NCBI GenBank assembly: GCA_963792655.1
Contig: CAWBWU010000009.1
Location: 186,001-250,000 of the forward strand
Source of the DNA: DOZZ01 sp963792655
GTDB lineage: Bacteria; Acidobacteriota; Terriglobia; Bryobacterales; Bryobacteraceae
Direction: 5' to 3'
DNA: 64,000 nt
In this document: one piece after another, positions 1 to 9,123 of the stretch
Layout: the number at the start of each line of letters is the position of its first letter
How positions within the stretch are numbered: position 1 is the first letter of the stretch
Notes under the pieces: model-generated
What the model was told of the DNA's origin: nothing
The model's database searches: none
What the model saw: only the letters and a program-made list of their open reading frames with translations
Made by a program: the position numbers and the translations under genes

Positions 1-1
1 C

Positions 2-844
2 GCGCAAGCCGATGTGGCGACGGCGGAAGCAGAGTTCAAGCTTGCTTCCGACCAGAAGAATGCGGGCACGGTCGCCGGAATCGATGTGTTGCGCTCGCAA
101 GTGGAACTCAAGACGGAGCAACAGCGCGCGGTGACGGATGCCAACACGCTCGCGCGAGACAAGCTGAACCTGGCGCGCGCCATCGGTTTGCCAACAGGCC
201 AGGAGTTCACGCTCACCGATTTGTTTCCTTACACCGCGATCGATGCGGTCAATCCGGAACAGACGGTGCAGGATGCTTACGCGAGCCGCGCCGATTACCG
301 CGCTGCTGAAATGCAGGTGCATGCCGCAGAGCTGGCGCACGGCGCAGCGGTCGCGGAACGCTATCCTTCGATCTCGGTTTCGGCTAACTATGGCGTGCTT
401 GGCGAGACGTTTGCTCACTCGCACGGCACCTTCGGAGTCACCAGTTCGCTGCGCTTTCCGATCTTCGATGGGGGCCGCATTCGTGGCGATATCGAGGCGG
501 CGGACGCGGCTCTAAAACAGCGGCGCGACGAGTTGGGCGATCTTCGCGGGCGCATCGACTATGAAGTGCGCACCGCATTGCTCAACCTGAATTCAGCCGC
601 GCAGCAGGTGGAAGTCGCGCGGAGCAACCTGGATCTGGCTTCGCAGACTTTAGCGCAAGCGCGTGACCGCTTTGCGGCGGGAGTCACCAATAACCTCGAA
701 GTAGTGCAGGCGCAGGAGTCGGTTGCGATCGCGAACGAAAACTTGATCAACAGCACTTATCAACACAACGTAGCCAAGATCGCGCTGGCCCGCGCGCAAG
801 GCGCCAGTGAAGCGGGCATCAAACGATTTCTGGGGAGCAGGTAG
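2..844 (+). CDS. TolC-family outer membrane efflux protein, C-terminal part (gene cut by window edge)
   Basis: The frame is open from the first bases of the window, so this is the end of a longer gene and the GTG at 14 is not a real start. About 280 residues remain. They show the Ala/Gln/Leu-rich coiled-coil helices and the LRSQVELK-type heptads of TolC/OMF porins, with a second helical hairpin repeat near the C-terminus (DLASQTLAQARDRFAAG). TolC-family proteins form the trimeric outer-membrane channel of tripartite pumps. An HlyD-type adaptor gene starts 2 nt after its stop and an EmrB-type permease follows, so the three form one efflux operon. The substrate cannot be read from sequence. Confidence 0.9.
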   Translation, partial: AQADVATAEAEFKLASDQKNAGTVAGIDVLRSQVELKTEQQRAVTDANTLARDKLNLARAIGLPTGQEFTLTDLFPYTAIDAVNPEQTVQDAYASRADYRAAEMQVHAAELAHGAAVAERYPSISVSANYGVLGETFAHSHGTFGVTSSLRFPIFDGGRIRGDIEAADAALKQRRDELGDLRGRIDYEVRTALLNLNSAAQQVEVARSNLDLASQTLAQARDRFAAGVTNNLEVVQAQESVAIANENLINSTYQHNVAKIALARAQGASEAGIKRFLGSR

Positions 845-846
845 CG

Positions 847-2205
847 ATGGCGGAACAAGTACAAGAAGATCAGGCGGCACAGAGCCAAAGTCAGACTCAG
901 CGGCAGGGCGATGCTCCTGCGAGCCCCAAGCCCGAAGCCGCGCCTGCGCCACAAGCCGCGCCCGAAGAGAAGAAGCCTGAGAAGCCGCCGGCAACCCCAG
1001 CGCAACGCATCCGGCGCATCATCATCGGTCTCGTTGTGCTCGGCGTGCTCGTGGTCGGTGGACTCTTGTTATGGGCGCATCTTTCGAGCTACGAGACGAC
1101 TGACGATGCGCAGGTCGATGGACACATCAACGCCGTGAGCGCGCGCGTAGCCGGCACGGTGACGCGCGTCAACGTTGAGGAGAACCAGACGGTCAAGGCC
1201 GGCACAGTGCTGGCGCAGATCGATCAGCGCGATTACCAGGTGGCGCTGGACCGTTCGAAGGCTGATCTTGCCGAGACGGTTGCAAACTCCGCTGCCGCGC
1301 AGGCCGAGATTCCGATCACGTCCGCGAACACGTCGAGCAGCGTCGTGAGTGCGCAGGCCGGCACAGAAGATGCGCGTCAGGGAGTGGCTGTTGCGGAGCG
1401 CAATGTGAATGCGGCGCGCGCGAGAGTGGCTGTGGCGCAGGCACGGGTCAATGAAGCGCAGGCCAATTTCGATAAGTCTTCGAAAGACCTCGCGCGCCTG
1501 AAGCTGCTGGTCGACAAAGACGAGATTTCGCATCAGCAATATGACGCGGCCATCGCTGCCGCTGAAGCGACTAAGGCCACGCGCGACTCAATGCTTGCTG
1601 GTTTGAATGAAGCGCAACAGAATGTGCAGGTCGCGCAGAGCCAGGTCAGTCAGGCGCGCTCCAAGGTAACGCAGGCGCAATCGGAAGTGCAGAGCGCCGC
1701 CACCGGGCCGCAGCAGTTGAAGGCGACGCGCGCGAAGTTCGCCGCGTCCGAAGCACAGGTGCAGCTGCGCCAGGCCGTGGTCGCGCAGAGTGAACTGAAC
1801 CTGGGCTACACCGTCGTGAGGGCGCCGGTGACTGGAGTGATCGGCAAGAAGTCGGTCGAAGTTGGCCAGAACGTCAGCGTCGGTCAAGAGTTGCTTGCGG
1901 TTGTGCCGCTTGAAGATATCTGGATCACGGCCAACTTCAAAGAGACGCAGCTCAAGAAAATTCATGTCGGTCAAAAAGTGAACATTCACGTGGATGCTTA
2001 CGGTCGCGATTACAAAGGCTATGTGGAAAGCATTGCCGCAGCGAGCGGCGCGCGTTTCAGTTTGCTGCCGCCTGAAAATGCAACCGGCAACTATGTGAAG
2101 GTGGTGCAGCGTCTGCCTGTGCGCATCCGGCTCGAAGCCGGAGAGAACCAGGACCATTCTCTGCGGCCCGGTATGTCTGTAACGCCGAAGGTCCTCTTGC
2201 AATGA
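847..2205 (+). CDS. HlyD/EmrA-family membrane fusion (adaptor) protein
   Basis: The 452-residue periplasmic adaptor links an inner-membrane pump to the TolC channel. The first ~55 residues are a Gln/Pro/Glu/Ala-rich cytoplasmic tail. One transmembrane helix follows at about 58-78 (IIIGLVVLGVLVVGG), then a split lipoyl/biotinyl domain (DAQVDGHINAVSARVAGTV at about 92-110, and GYTVVRAPVTGVIGKKSVEVG at about 320-340) around a long Ala/Gln coiled coil. A beta-barrel domain (WITANFKETQLKKI) closes the protein. The start is preceded by GGGGAGCAGG. Its stop overlaps the EmrB-type start by 4 nt (ATGA), implying translational coupling. The family and context make an EmrA-like role nearly certain. Confidence 0.95.
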   Translation: MAEQVQEDQAAQSQSQTQRQGDAPASPKPEAAPAPQAAPEEKKPEKPPATPAQRIRRIIIGLVVLGVLVVGGLLLWAHLSSYETTDDAQVDGHINAVSARVAGTVTRVNVEENQTVKAGTVLAQIDQRDYQVALDRSKADLAETVANSAAAQAEIPITSANTSSSVVSAQAGTEDARQGVAVAERNVNAARARVAVAQARVNEAQANFDKSSKDLARLKLLVDKDEISHQQYDAAIAAAEATKATRDSMLAGLNEAQQNVQVAQSQVSQARSKVTQAQSEVQSAATGPQQLKATRAKFAASEAQVQLRQAVVAQSELNLGYTVVRAPVTGVIGKKSVEVGQNVSVGQELLAVVPLEDIWITANFKETQLKKIHVGQKVNIHVDAYGRDYKGYVESIAAASGARFSLLPPENATGNYVKVVQRLPVRIRLEAGENQDHSLRPGMSVTPKVLLQ

Positions 2206-3788
2206 GCGCGGCGGCGGAAGCAGCACCGCCGGCAGCAAAGCAAGCGGAAGCGCCCTGGAAGCCGCGCTTCAACCCGTGGCTGATCGCACTCACCGTTACG
2301 CTTGCGACGTTCATGGAAGTGCTGGATACCAGCATCGCCAACGTCGCGCTGCCGCACATCGCGGGCAATTTGTCCGCAGGTACCGACGAGAGCACGTGGG
2401 TTCTGACGTCGTACCTGGTTTCGAACGCGATCGTGCTGCCGATGAGCGGCTGGATTTCGAACACCATCGGGCGCAAGAAGTTCTACATGATCTGTGTGGC
2501 GCTGTTTGGCGCCAGCTCACTGCTGTGCGGCATCGCGCCGTCGCTCGGGATGCTGGTGTTCTTCCGGGTGCTGCAGGGCATTGGCGGCGGCGGGCTGGCG
2601 CCAAGTGAACAGGCAATTCTGGCCGACACGTTTCCACCGCGTCAGCGCGGCATGGCGTTTGCGCTCTACGGATTGGCAGTGGTCCTCGCGCCCGCCATCG
2701 GTCCCACGCTGGGCGGCTTCATCACCGACAACTACAGTTGGCGCTGGATATTTCTGATCAATATTCCGGTCGCGGCGCTCTCGTTATTTTTGACCAACAA
2801 GATGGTGGAAGATCCGCCCTGGCTGCGCGGGAACGTGAAGGGTGAGAAGCGCAAGGTCGATTACATCGGCCTGGGCCTGATTGCCGTGGGCCTGGGCTGT
2901 ATGCAGGTGGTGCTCGATAAAGGTGAGCGGGACGACTGGTTTGGTTCGCCGTTCATTGTATGGTTCAGCATCCTCGCTGCTGCGGGCCTGATCGGAACGG
3001 TGATCTGGGAATACTACCAGGAGGCGCCCATCATCAACGTCCGGCTCTTTCGTAACCGGACTTACGCGTTCGCCTGCATCATGATGTTCGTGCTGGGCAT
3101 TGCGCTGTTCGGCAGCGTCGTGTTGTTGCCGCAACTCTTGCAGACATTGATGGGCTATACCGCGCAGCAGGCAGGCATGGTACTCTCGCCCGGCGGCGTG
3201 ACCGTGCTGTTATTGATGCCGCTGGTGGGCATCATGGTCTCGAAGCTCGACGCGCGCTACATGATTGCGTTTGGCTTTCTCGTTTCGGCGCTGGCCTTGT
3301 TCTATATGACGGGGATCTCTCTCGATCTGAGCTTTGGCTTCGCCGTAAGGCTGCGCATCTACCAGTCCATCGGTCTTGCGTTCTTATTCGTTCCGATCAA
3401 TACGATGTCTTATGTCGGCGTCGATCCCAAGAAGAGTAACGATGTCTCAGGGATGACGAACCTGGCTCGAAATATGGGCGGCAGCGTTGGCATTTCGATG
3501 GTGGAGACTTTACTGGCGCGGCGCTCTCAGTTTCATCAAGGCGTACTGGCTTCGCACATTACGCCCTATGACCAGGCGTTTCGCAACACCATTGGCGGTC
3601 TTTCGCAGCGGATGGGTTCGGTACAAGGTGCATATGGCCGGGTGTATGGTCTGGTGCAGCAGCAGGCTGCAGCGCTGGCTTACATCGACACGCTGAAATT
3701 CTTCGGAATCATGTGCCTCATCATGGTGCCGCTCGCGTTCTTCATGAAGAAGAACCAGCCGGGTAAAGGTCCAGCGACAGCGCACTAA
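2202..3788 (+). CDS. DHA2-family (EmrB/QacA) MFS multidrug efflux permease
   Basis: The 528-residue protein has about 14 hydrophobic helices, as expected for DHA2 proton-coupled drug antiporters. Residues 30-60 show the EmrB-like opening (MEVLDTSIANVALPHIAGNL), the loop motif GRKKFY lies at about residue 89, and a Gly-rich motif-C region (LQGIGGGGLAPSEQ) near 125. It would pump hydrophobic drugs out through the adaptor and TolC proteins encoded immediately upstream. The start overlaps the adaptor stop (ATGA). The 3' end overlaps the convergent gene on the opposite strand by 4 nt, so no dedicated terminator separates them. Confidence 0.95.
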   Translation: MSAAAEAAPPAAKQAEAPWKPRFNPWLIALTVTLATFMEVLDTSIANVALPHIAGNLSAGTDESTWVLTSYLVSNAIVLPMSGWISNTIGRKKFYMICVALFGASSLLCGIAPSLGMLVFFRVLQGIGGGGLAPSEQAILADTFPPRQRGMAFALYGLAVVLAPAIGPTLGGFITDNYSWRWIFLINIPVAALSLFLTNKMVEDPPWLRGNVKGEKRKVDYIGLGLIAVGLGCMQVVLDKGERDDWFGSPFIVWFSILAAAGLIGTVIWEYYQEAPIINVRLFRNRTYAFACIMMFVLGIALFGSVVLLPQLLQTLMGYTAQQAGMVLSPGGVTVLLLMPLVGIMVSKLDARYMIAFGFLVSALALFYMTGISLDLSFGFAVRLRIYQSIGLAFLFVPINTMSYVGVDPKKSNDVSGMTNLARNMGGSVGISMVETLLARRSQFHQGVLASHITPYDQAFRNTIGGLSQRMGSVQGAYGRVYGLVQQQAAALAYIDTLKFFGIMCLIMVPLAFFMKKNQPGKGPATAH

Positions 3789-4423
3789 CTCATATCGTTC
3801 AGGAACTGCTGCGAGAGCATGTCGGAGTATTCGGCGGAGGCGTAAAGCTCAAAGTCGAACTTTGCTGGAGGAACCGGCAGGAACGGCGACAGCATCTGGT
3901 AACACATGAAAAGGTAATCTGCGAAACGGTGGTAGTGGTCGATGAACGTGCAGGCGAGGCTGTCGATTGTTGGCGGTTCACCGAAGCAACTGGTAATGCC
4001 GATTGCACGGCTGAAGACACTCTTGTGGTCGGTTACGCCCCAGGACGTCATCTTGCGCGAAACCGACGCCGGCGGATTTTCCACCAGCAGCGCCGCGAAG
4101 CTCTGGGGACGGAAACCGGATTTCTGTAACGCCGGTTCACGGCTCACAAAATCGGTGCATTGCTCCATCCAGCGGACGACGTCTTTGCCGAGGAAATACA
4201 GCATCCGGATCTCCTGAACGCGGCCACGCTGGACGATCAGACTTAGCTCGCCCGAAACGTCTGGCCCACCGGGCAGCATCCCATTTAACGTGAGCATCGC
4301 TTTAGAGCCAGCCAGAAGCTGCTCGGTTGTCTGATCTCCCGTGAAGGGATGCAGAATCAACGGGGGCAGCGTCCAGCGCTCCGGGGCGGCCGTTTTCGGC
4401 GAGGGCTCCATCAACGTATTCAT
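3785..4423 (-). CDS. Conserved-looking hypothetical protein
   Basis: This 212-residue protein is not recognised. It has no signal peptide and no clear transmembrane helix. The N-terminus is Pro-rich; the middle has a strand-rich segment (LSLIVQRGRVQEIRMLYFLG) and the C-terminus is helical and aromatic (FIDHYHRFADYLFMCYQML). Codon usage resembles its neighbours and the frame is clean over its full length, which supports a real gene. It converges on and overlaps the efflux permease by 4 nt and is separated from the downstream thioredoxin-fold gene by about 70 nt. No function is proposed. Confidence 0.65.
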   Translation of the reverse strand: MNTLMEPSPKTAAPERWTLPPLILHPFTGDQTTEQLLAGSKAMLTLNGMLPGGPDVSGELSLIVQRGRVQEIRMLYFLGKDVVRWMEQCTDFVSREPALQKSGFRPQSFAALLVENPPASVSRKMTSWGVTDHKSVFSRAIGITSCFGEPPTIDSLACTFIDHYHRFADYLFMCYQMLSPFLPVPPAKFDFELYASAEYSDMLSQQFLNDMS

Positions 4424-4494
4424 ACTCTAGGCGACCTATCGGCAATGTGCCGAGAAAACTACAGGCCGGCTAGTACTACTTCATGATTTATATT

Positions 4495-5463
4495 TCACTT
4501 AATGCCAGGCTTCGGCAGCCCGGCATCACAACCGCAGTCCTCACCGGCATTCTTCGCGAAACGCTGGTATCCCACTTCGTAGTCGATGACTCGCCGCAAC
4601 TCCTGCCAGTTCACCGCGCCAACCAGCGGACGCCCGTTCACGTAGAGCGTGGGCGTTGAAGTGATGCCCAGACTCTGGCCCATCGTGATGGACCGCTGTA
4701 CCTCGCTCTCAGTCTGAGCTGAGGCGGCGCAGGTGGCCAGCTTCTGCGAATCGAGATGCTGCGATTCGGCCCAGTCGTGCGCGCGGCTCTTCACCTCGTC
4801 GATGCTCTTGATCTCCGGCTGATGCTCAAAGATCCAATCGTGAAACTCCCAGAACGCCGGCTCGCTCTGGTGATAAACACAGCGGCCGATCTGCGCAGCC
4901 GTATGCGCCCAGGGGTGCAGTGTCTCCAGCGGAAAATCTAGGTAGTAAAGGTGCACTTCTTTGGGATACGTTTCGAGGAGGTTGGTGCGCAGTGTCTTGG
5001 CTTGCTCGCGGCAATAACTGCACTGGAAATCGCTGAACTCAACCAGCACGACAGGTGCGCCCTTCGTCCCGATCTGCGGCTGGTTATCAGTCTTCAGCTT
5101 GGCGATGTCCGATTGGAAAGGATTGTGGGCGACGTCCAACACCATGCCGCGCACAATTTTTTGCCCGTCTTTCGAGACATAGAACTTCTCGTCCTGATGC
5201 GCGTTGCCGGATTCAGCGTGGATCATGACGGCTTCAAAGCCCGGCAACTCGGAAGGCTCCGGATCGCCGACGGTCACCTTAATCGGCGGCGACCACACAA
5301 AGAGGTGGCGCACGTACGATTCGAAGGTGGCCTTATCGAGCGCGTTCAGGCCCGGTTTCGCGGCTGGCGCAGCAGGCGCTTTCGACGCGGCGCGATGCGG
5401 GCTGGCGTGAGTTTGGGCAAACACGCTGGCCGCCAACAAGAAAGGAAGAACAGTGCGGAGCAT
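4495..5463 (-). CDS. Exported DsbA-like thioredoxin-fold protein
   Basis: The 322-residue protein starts at the ATG preceded by GGAAAG 7 nt upstream; the longer in-frame start at 5502 would overlap the upstream dehydratase gene and hide the signal peptide. The signal peptide is MLRTVLPFLLAASVFA. An uncharacterised N-terminal domain occupies about 40-125 and a DsbA/thioredoxin_4 domain follows, with the redox pair C148-S-Y-C151 in a SDFQCSYCREQ context and the cis-Pro segment (GITSTPTLYVNGRPLVG) near the C-terminus. It should catalyse thiol-disulfide exchange in the periplasm. It is the last gene of a minus-strand run with the UxaA-like and HIT genes. Confidence 0.9.
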   Translation of the reverse strand: MLRTVLPFLLAASVFAQTHASPHRAASKAPAAPAAKPGLNALDKATFESYVRHLFVWSPPIKVTVGDPEPSELPGFEAVMIHAESGNAHQDEKFYVSKDGQKIVRGMVLDVAHNPFQSDIAKLKTDNQPQIGTKGAPVVLVEFSDFQCSYCREQAKTLRTNLLETYPKEVHLYYLDFPLETLHPWAHTAAQIGRCVYHQSEPAFWEFHDWIFEHQPEIKSIDEVKSRAHDWAESQHLDSQKLATCAASAQTESEVQRSITMGQSLGITSTPTLYVNGRPLVGAVNWQELRRVIDYEVGYQRFAKNAGEDCGCDAGLPKPGIK

Positions 5464-5477
5464 GATATTTCTTTCCA

Positions 5478-7019
5478 TCACATGACGGGACCGATACGCC
5501 ACGGCACAAATTCCTGATGCCCCAGCTTCTCGGCCGCAGTGCGCTCGCCCGAGGCAACACGCAGGACCATGTCGAAAATCTCGCGGCCGACTTCAGCCAC
5601 GGACTTCTCGCCGTCGGCAATGTCGCCGGCATTGATATCCATGTTGCCCAACATGCGACGGTAGGTATGCGAGTTGCTCGCAATCTTGACCACCGGGACG
5701 GAGGGGAAGCCGATCGCACTGCCTCGCCCTGTCGTAAACGCAATCACGTTGCAGCCGCCCGCCGCTAATCCGGTTAACGACACGGGATCATAGCCCGGGC
5801 GTGTTCATGAAGACAAAGCCCGGCGTGGCAATGCGCTCCGCGTAGTCCACGGCATCGGTCAAGGGGGATGTGCCGGCTTTGGCCACGGCGCCGAGTGACT
5901 TCTCGAGAATGTTCGTGAGACCGCCCGCTTTATTGCCGGGCGATGGATTGTCATCGAAGCTGCCGCCGAAGCGATTCAGGTACTGCTTGTAGCCGGTCAC
6001 AAAGCCCAGCAGCTTGTCCGCAACTGCACGATTGCGCGCACGCTTCACCAGCAGATGTTCGGCGCCGAAGATCTCAGTGGTTTCCGCAAGCACTGTGGTC
6101 GCGCCGATGCCCGCCAGCAGATCGGAGCAATAACCGAGCGCAGGATTCGCAGTGATGCCAGAAAACGAGTCTGAGCCGCCGCAGTTTAGGCCCAACGTAA
6201 TCTTCGATGCGGAGATGCTGGTGCGCTTTTCGCTCGATGCCTGTTCCATCAGCGAGAAGATCTGTCGCCGCGCCGCTTCGATCGTCGCCTTGCGTGCCGC
6301 CGCTTTCCTGCAACGTCATGCCGACCAGACGAGTGCTGCGCGGCGCGTTTGGTCCGAGGTAATGGTCGATCTGGTTCACTTCGCAGCCGAGGCCGAGGAT
6401 CACCGCCGCCGCGACGTTCGGATGCGCGAGAACGCCGGCAAGGGTGCGCTGCAACTGGTCCGTGTCGGGTCCGATCGACATACCGCAACCTTCCCCATGC
6501 GGGAATGCCACGACGCCATCGATGTTCGCCGGCAGCTTCGTGTCGTCGAAAGCTGGCAGCGATCAGCTCCGCCGTATGCGCGGCACAATTGCTGGCGGCG
6601 ACGACCGCAATGTAGTTGCGCGTTCCGGCGCGGCCATCTTCACGCAGATAGCCCATGAAGTGCGGAGCGTCCGCGGGAGTCTGCGGCAACGGCGTTTCGC
6701 GTTCGGGATACTCGTAAGCGAAGTGCAGTTCTTCGAAGCTGACGTTGTGCACGTGCACGTGCTGTCCAGGCGCTATGTCGTTCTTCGCGCGTCCGATTGC
6801 CTGTCCATAACGATGGATCACTTCGCCCGCCGGAATGCGTTCAATCGCGATTTTGTGGCCCGCCGGCACACTGTCCTGCACCGAGACTGCGTGGCCCTCG
6901 ATGTTCAGCTCAGAGCCGGTGCTCAACGGCACCCGCGCGATGGCTACATTGTCCGAATGATGAAGGTGGATAGCTGAGTTTTCAGCGGTGGGGAGCTTGG
7001 CGATGTCCAACAACTGCAT
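5478..7019 (-). CDS. UxaA-family altronate/galactarate-type dehydratase, three apparent frameshifts
   Basis: The reconstructed protein of about 510 residues has an N-terminal SAF-like domain (HHSDNVAIARVPL, then GHKIAIERIPAGEVIHRYGQ) and the C-terminal catalytic UxaA domain (GRAGTRNYIAVVAASNC, HGEGCGMS, LGLGCEVNQID, LGLNCGGSDSFSG, ATPGFVFMNTPG). The family dehydrates sugar acids using iron. The reading frame changes near 6550, 6297 and 5790. At 6297 one extra C, and at 5790 one extra G in a GGG run, restore the family sequence when removed, so these look like sequence errors. The start lies 2 nt from the HIT gene stop, implying co-transcription. The substrate is not determinable. Confidence 0.85.
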
Positions 7020-7021
7020 AT

Positions 7022-7559
7022 TTATCTTATTAGAACAGTTTCATTGATCTGCTGTCCGGCGTGGACGTGGAGCTTGCCGGCCACTTCGTGGACCCACAAT
7101 CCGGTGTCGGCAGCGGGCAGGGGAATGTCTTCTACGCTCTCGACCACAGTGCCGCCATCGGGCTCCGCGTCGCTCGCCAGTTTTCCGATGTGCATGTGCA
7201 GATGACATTGCGTGCGCGCCATTTCGCCGTTCATCGCGATGCCCCATTGAGCGCCCCAAAGTTCACGCGCTTTGGCGATCGCTGCTTCCCAGTAGCGCTT
7301 ACGATCTGCAGCATTCAGTTCAGACAGGCGCACGACGTTCGCACGCGGAATCGCCAGCAAGCGATTCGGCTTGGTTGGGTTCACGTCTTTCAAAAACACG
7401 ATGGGAGGCGCGAGCGGCTCAGCTGCGCAGCGACCGATCGATCGAGCATTGGCGTTCCTCCAACGCTTCAGCCCTGGCCGCGTCGCAGCTACAGTTGTGA
7501 ATCTCTGCAAGCGCAGTGGCTGCGAAGACAAAGCTGACAAGCACCGGGCGTGCGCGCAT
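7022..7559 (-). CDS. Exported HIT-like protein, one apparent frameshift
   Basis: The C-terminal ~150 residues carry a HIT-type core: PNRLLAIPRANVVRLSEL followed by the histidine motif CHLHMHIGKL. HIT enzymes are nucleotide hydrolases or transferases using such a His triad. The first ~35 codons lie in another frame, with the signal peptide MRARPVLVSFVFAATALA and a Cys-rich start (IHNCSCD, EERQCSI). The frames join near 7440, where one base change would fuse them. The start chosen is the ATG at 7559, right beside a perfect palindrome. An exported HIT protein is unusual; CDP-diacylglycerol pyrophosphatase-like activity is one possibility. Confidence 0.7.
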
Positions 7560-7564
7560 GAGTG

Positions 7565-7587
7565 CAGTATAGGGCTTCCCTATACTG
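7565..7587. promoter_or_regulatory. Perfect 10-bp inverted repeat between divergent genes, possible bidirectional promoter/operator
   Basis: CAGTATAGGG, a 3-nt centre (CTT), then CCCTATACTG forms an exact 23-bp palindrome that fills most of the 33 nt between the HIT start (7559) and the glycosyltransferase start (7593). Each arm carries TATACT reading outward, a good -10 hexamer. From each hexamer to the start codon is 6 nt, so both messages could be leaderless. No convincing -35 box is visible on either side. Confidence 0.55.
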
Positions 7588-7592
7588 GAACG

Positions 7593-9075
7593 ATGTCGCC
7601 CGGGGGCTTGCGGTTTCAGCATTGGAGCAAAGCCTTGTTGGCGGGTGCGGGCCTGTTCGTCGTCTATCTTTATGGTCTGGGCGCGCTCGGGATGATCGGC
7701 CCCGATGAACCACGCTATGCATCGATCGGGCGTGCCATGGCCGCCACCGGCGACTATGTCACACCGCGGCTGTGGGGCGCCGCCTGGTTTGAGAAACCGG
7801 CGCTTCTCTATTGGTTCGTCGCGGCCGGATTCCGCGCCGGGCTCTCGCCGGAGTGGGCACCGCGTTTGGGCGTGGCGGTGTTGAGCGTCGCGTTTTTGGT
7901 GGCTTATTGGTGGATTGTGCGGCGCGGGTTCGGTTCAGGCGCGGCGTGGTGTGCCGCGTTGTTTCTCGGTACGTCCGCGGGCTGGATTGCATTCAGCCAA
8001 GTTGCGGTGACCGACCTTCCTCTGGCCGTTTTTTCCGCACTCGCGCTGCTGCTGGTGATCGATATCCTGCCCGATCGCGCGCCAAGTCTACGACGGCTGT
8101 GCCTGATGGCAGCACTGCTGGGCTTAGCCGTTCTCGCCAAAGGGCTGGTACCACTGGTGCTCGCGTTGCCTGCGCTGTGGGTGCTGCGGCGGCATTGGCG
8201 AAAGATCTTTCACCCCGCGCCCGTGGCGGTGTTTCTGTTGGTGGCTCTGCCCTGGTATTTGCTGTGCTGGCTGCGCAACGGCAACGAGTTTCTGCAAGTC
8301 TTCTTCGTGCAGCATCAGCTAGGCCGCTTCGCAACCGATGCGTTGCAACACGTGCAGCCATTCTGGTTTTATCGTGCCGGTGCTGCTCGGCGGCATGTTC
8401 CCATGGCTGTTGCTGACGCCCGTGCTGTTTCGCCGCTCGCTCTGGGAAGATCCAAGGCTGCGTTACCTGGTGCTATGGGTGTTGTTCGGGTTTCTATTTT
8501 TCTCGGCGTCTCGCAATAAGCTGCCGGGCTATCTGCTGCCGTTGTTGCCACCATTGATGGCGCTGCTGGGAGTCGCGATCATGCGCACGCGCCGTGCGGC
8601 GCCCCTGCTTGCGCTCACGTGCTTGTTGTTGATCGTCGTGCCGGTCGCGATGTTCGCGGTACCTGAAACGCTTGCGCGCGGAGCAGCATTATTCCCCATC
8701 CACGAAACGGCTGCGATCCGCGCCGTTCTCCTGCTTCCGGTTGCGTTCATCCTTGCCACAGCGGTTTACTTTATCGACCGCCAGGGGACTGGGCGCGTGC
8801 TGGCGGTCGGCATCATCGCCGGGATTATCTGCGTGCTCGTCGGCGGGCTGAAAGTAATCACACTGCCGGCCATTGACCCTTATGTCACGCCGCGCGCGCT
8901 ATGGAGAACAGCAGGCGGCGAGCCCGGCCTCTGTGTGGGTTCGATTCCGCGGGCATGGCGCTACGGGCTGAACTACTACAAAGGAGAGCCGCTGCCGGAT
9001 TGTGGCGCCCAGCCCTCGCCAATTCAAATTCAGCCGGGCGTACCGCGGCCCGTGCTCGTGCATGCCTCAAAGTAA
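7593..9075 (+). CDS. ArnT/PMT-like membrane glycosyltransferase (GT83-type), one apparent frameshift
   Basis: The polytopic protein of about 490 residues has the GT-C catalytic signature GPDEPRYA at about residue 34 in the first periplasmic loop, followed by YVTPRLWGAAWFEKPAL, typical of ArnT-like transferases using polyprenyl-phosphate sugars. About ten hydrophobic helices follow, with the family loop SASRNKLPGYLLPLLP in the second part. The frame changes near 8370 between HVQPFWFY and VPVLLGGMFPW. It probably adds a sugar to an envelope lipid or protein. The ATG at 7593 is immediately downstream of a palindromic promoter-like element; longer in-frame starts would run into the divergent gene. 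Confidence 0.85.
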
Positions 9076-9123
9076 TTTGATTTCCTTTTGAGAACCGTTG
9101 TACTCTCGCGAAGACCTTTATCT

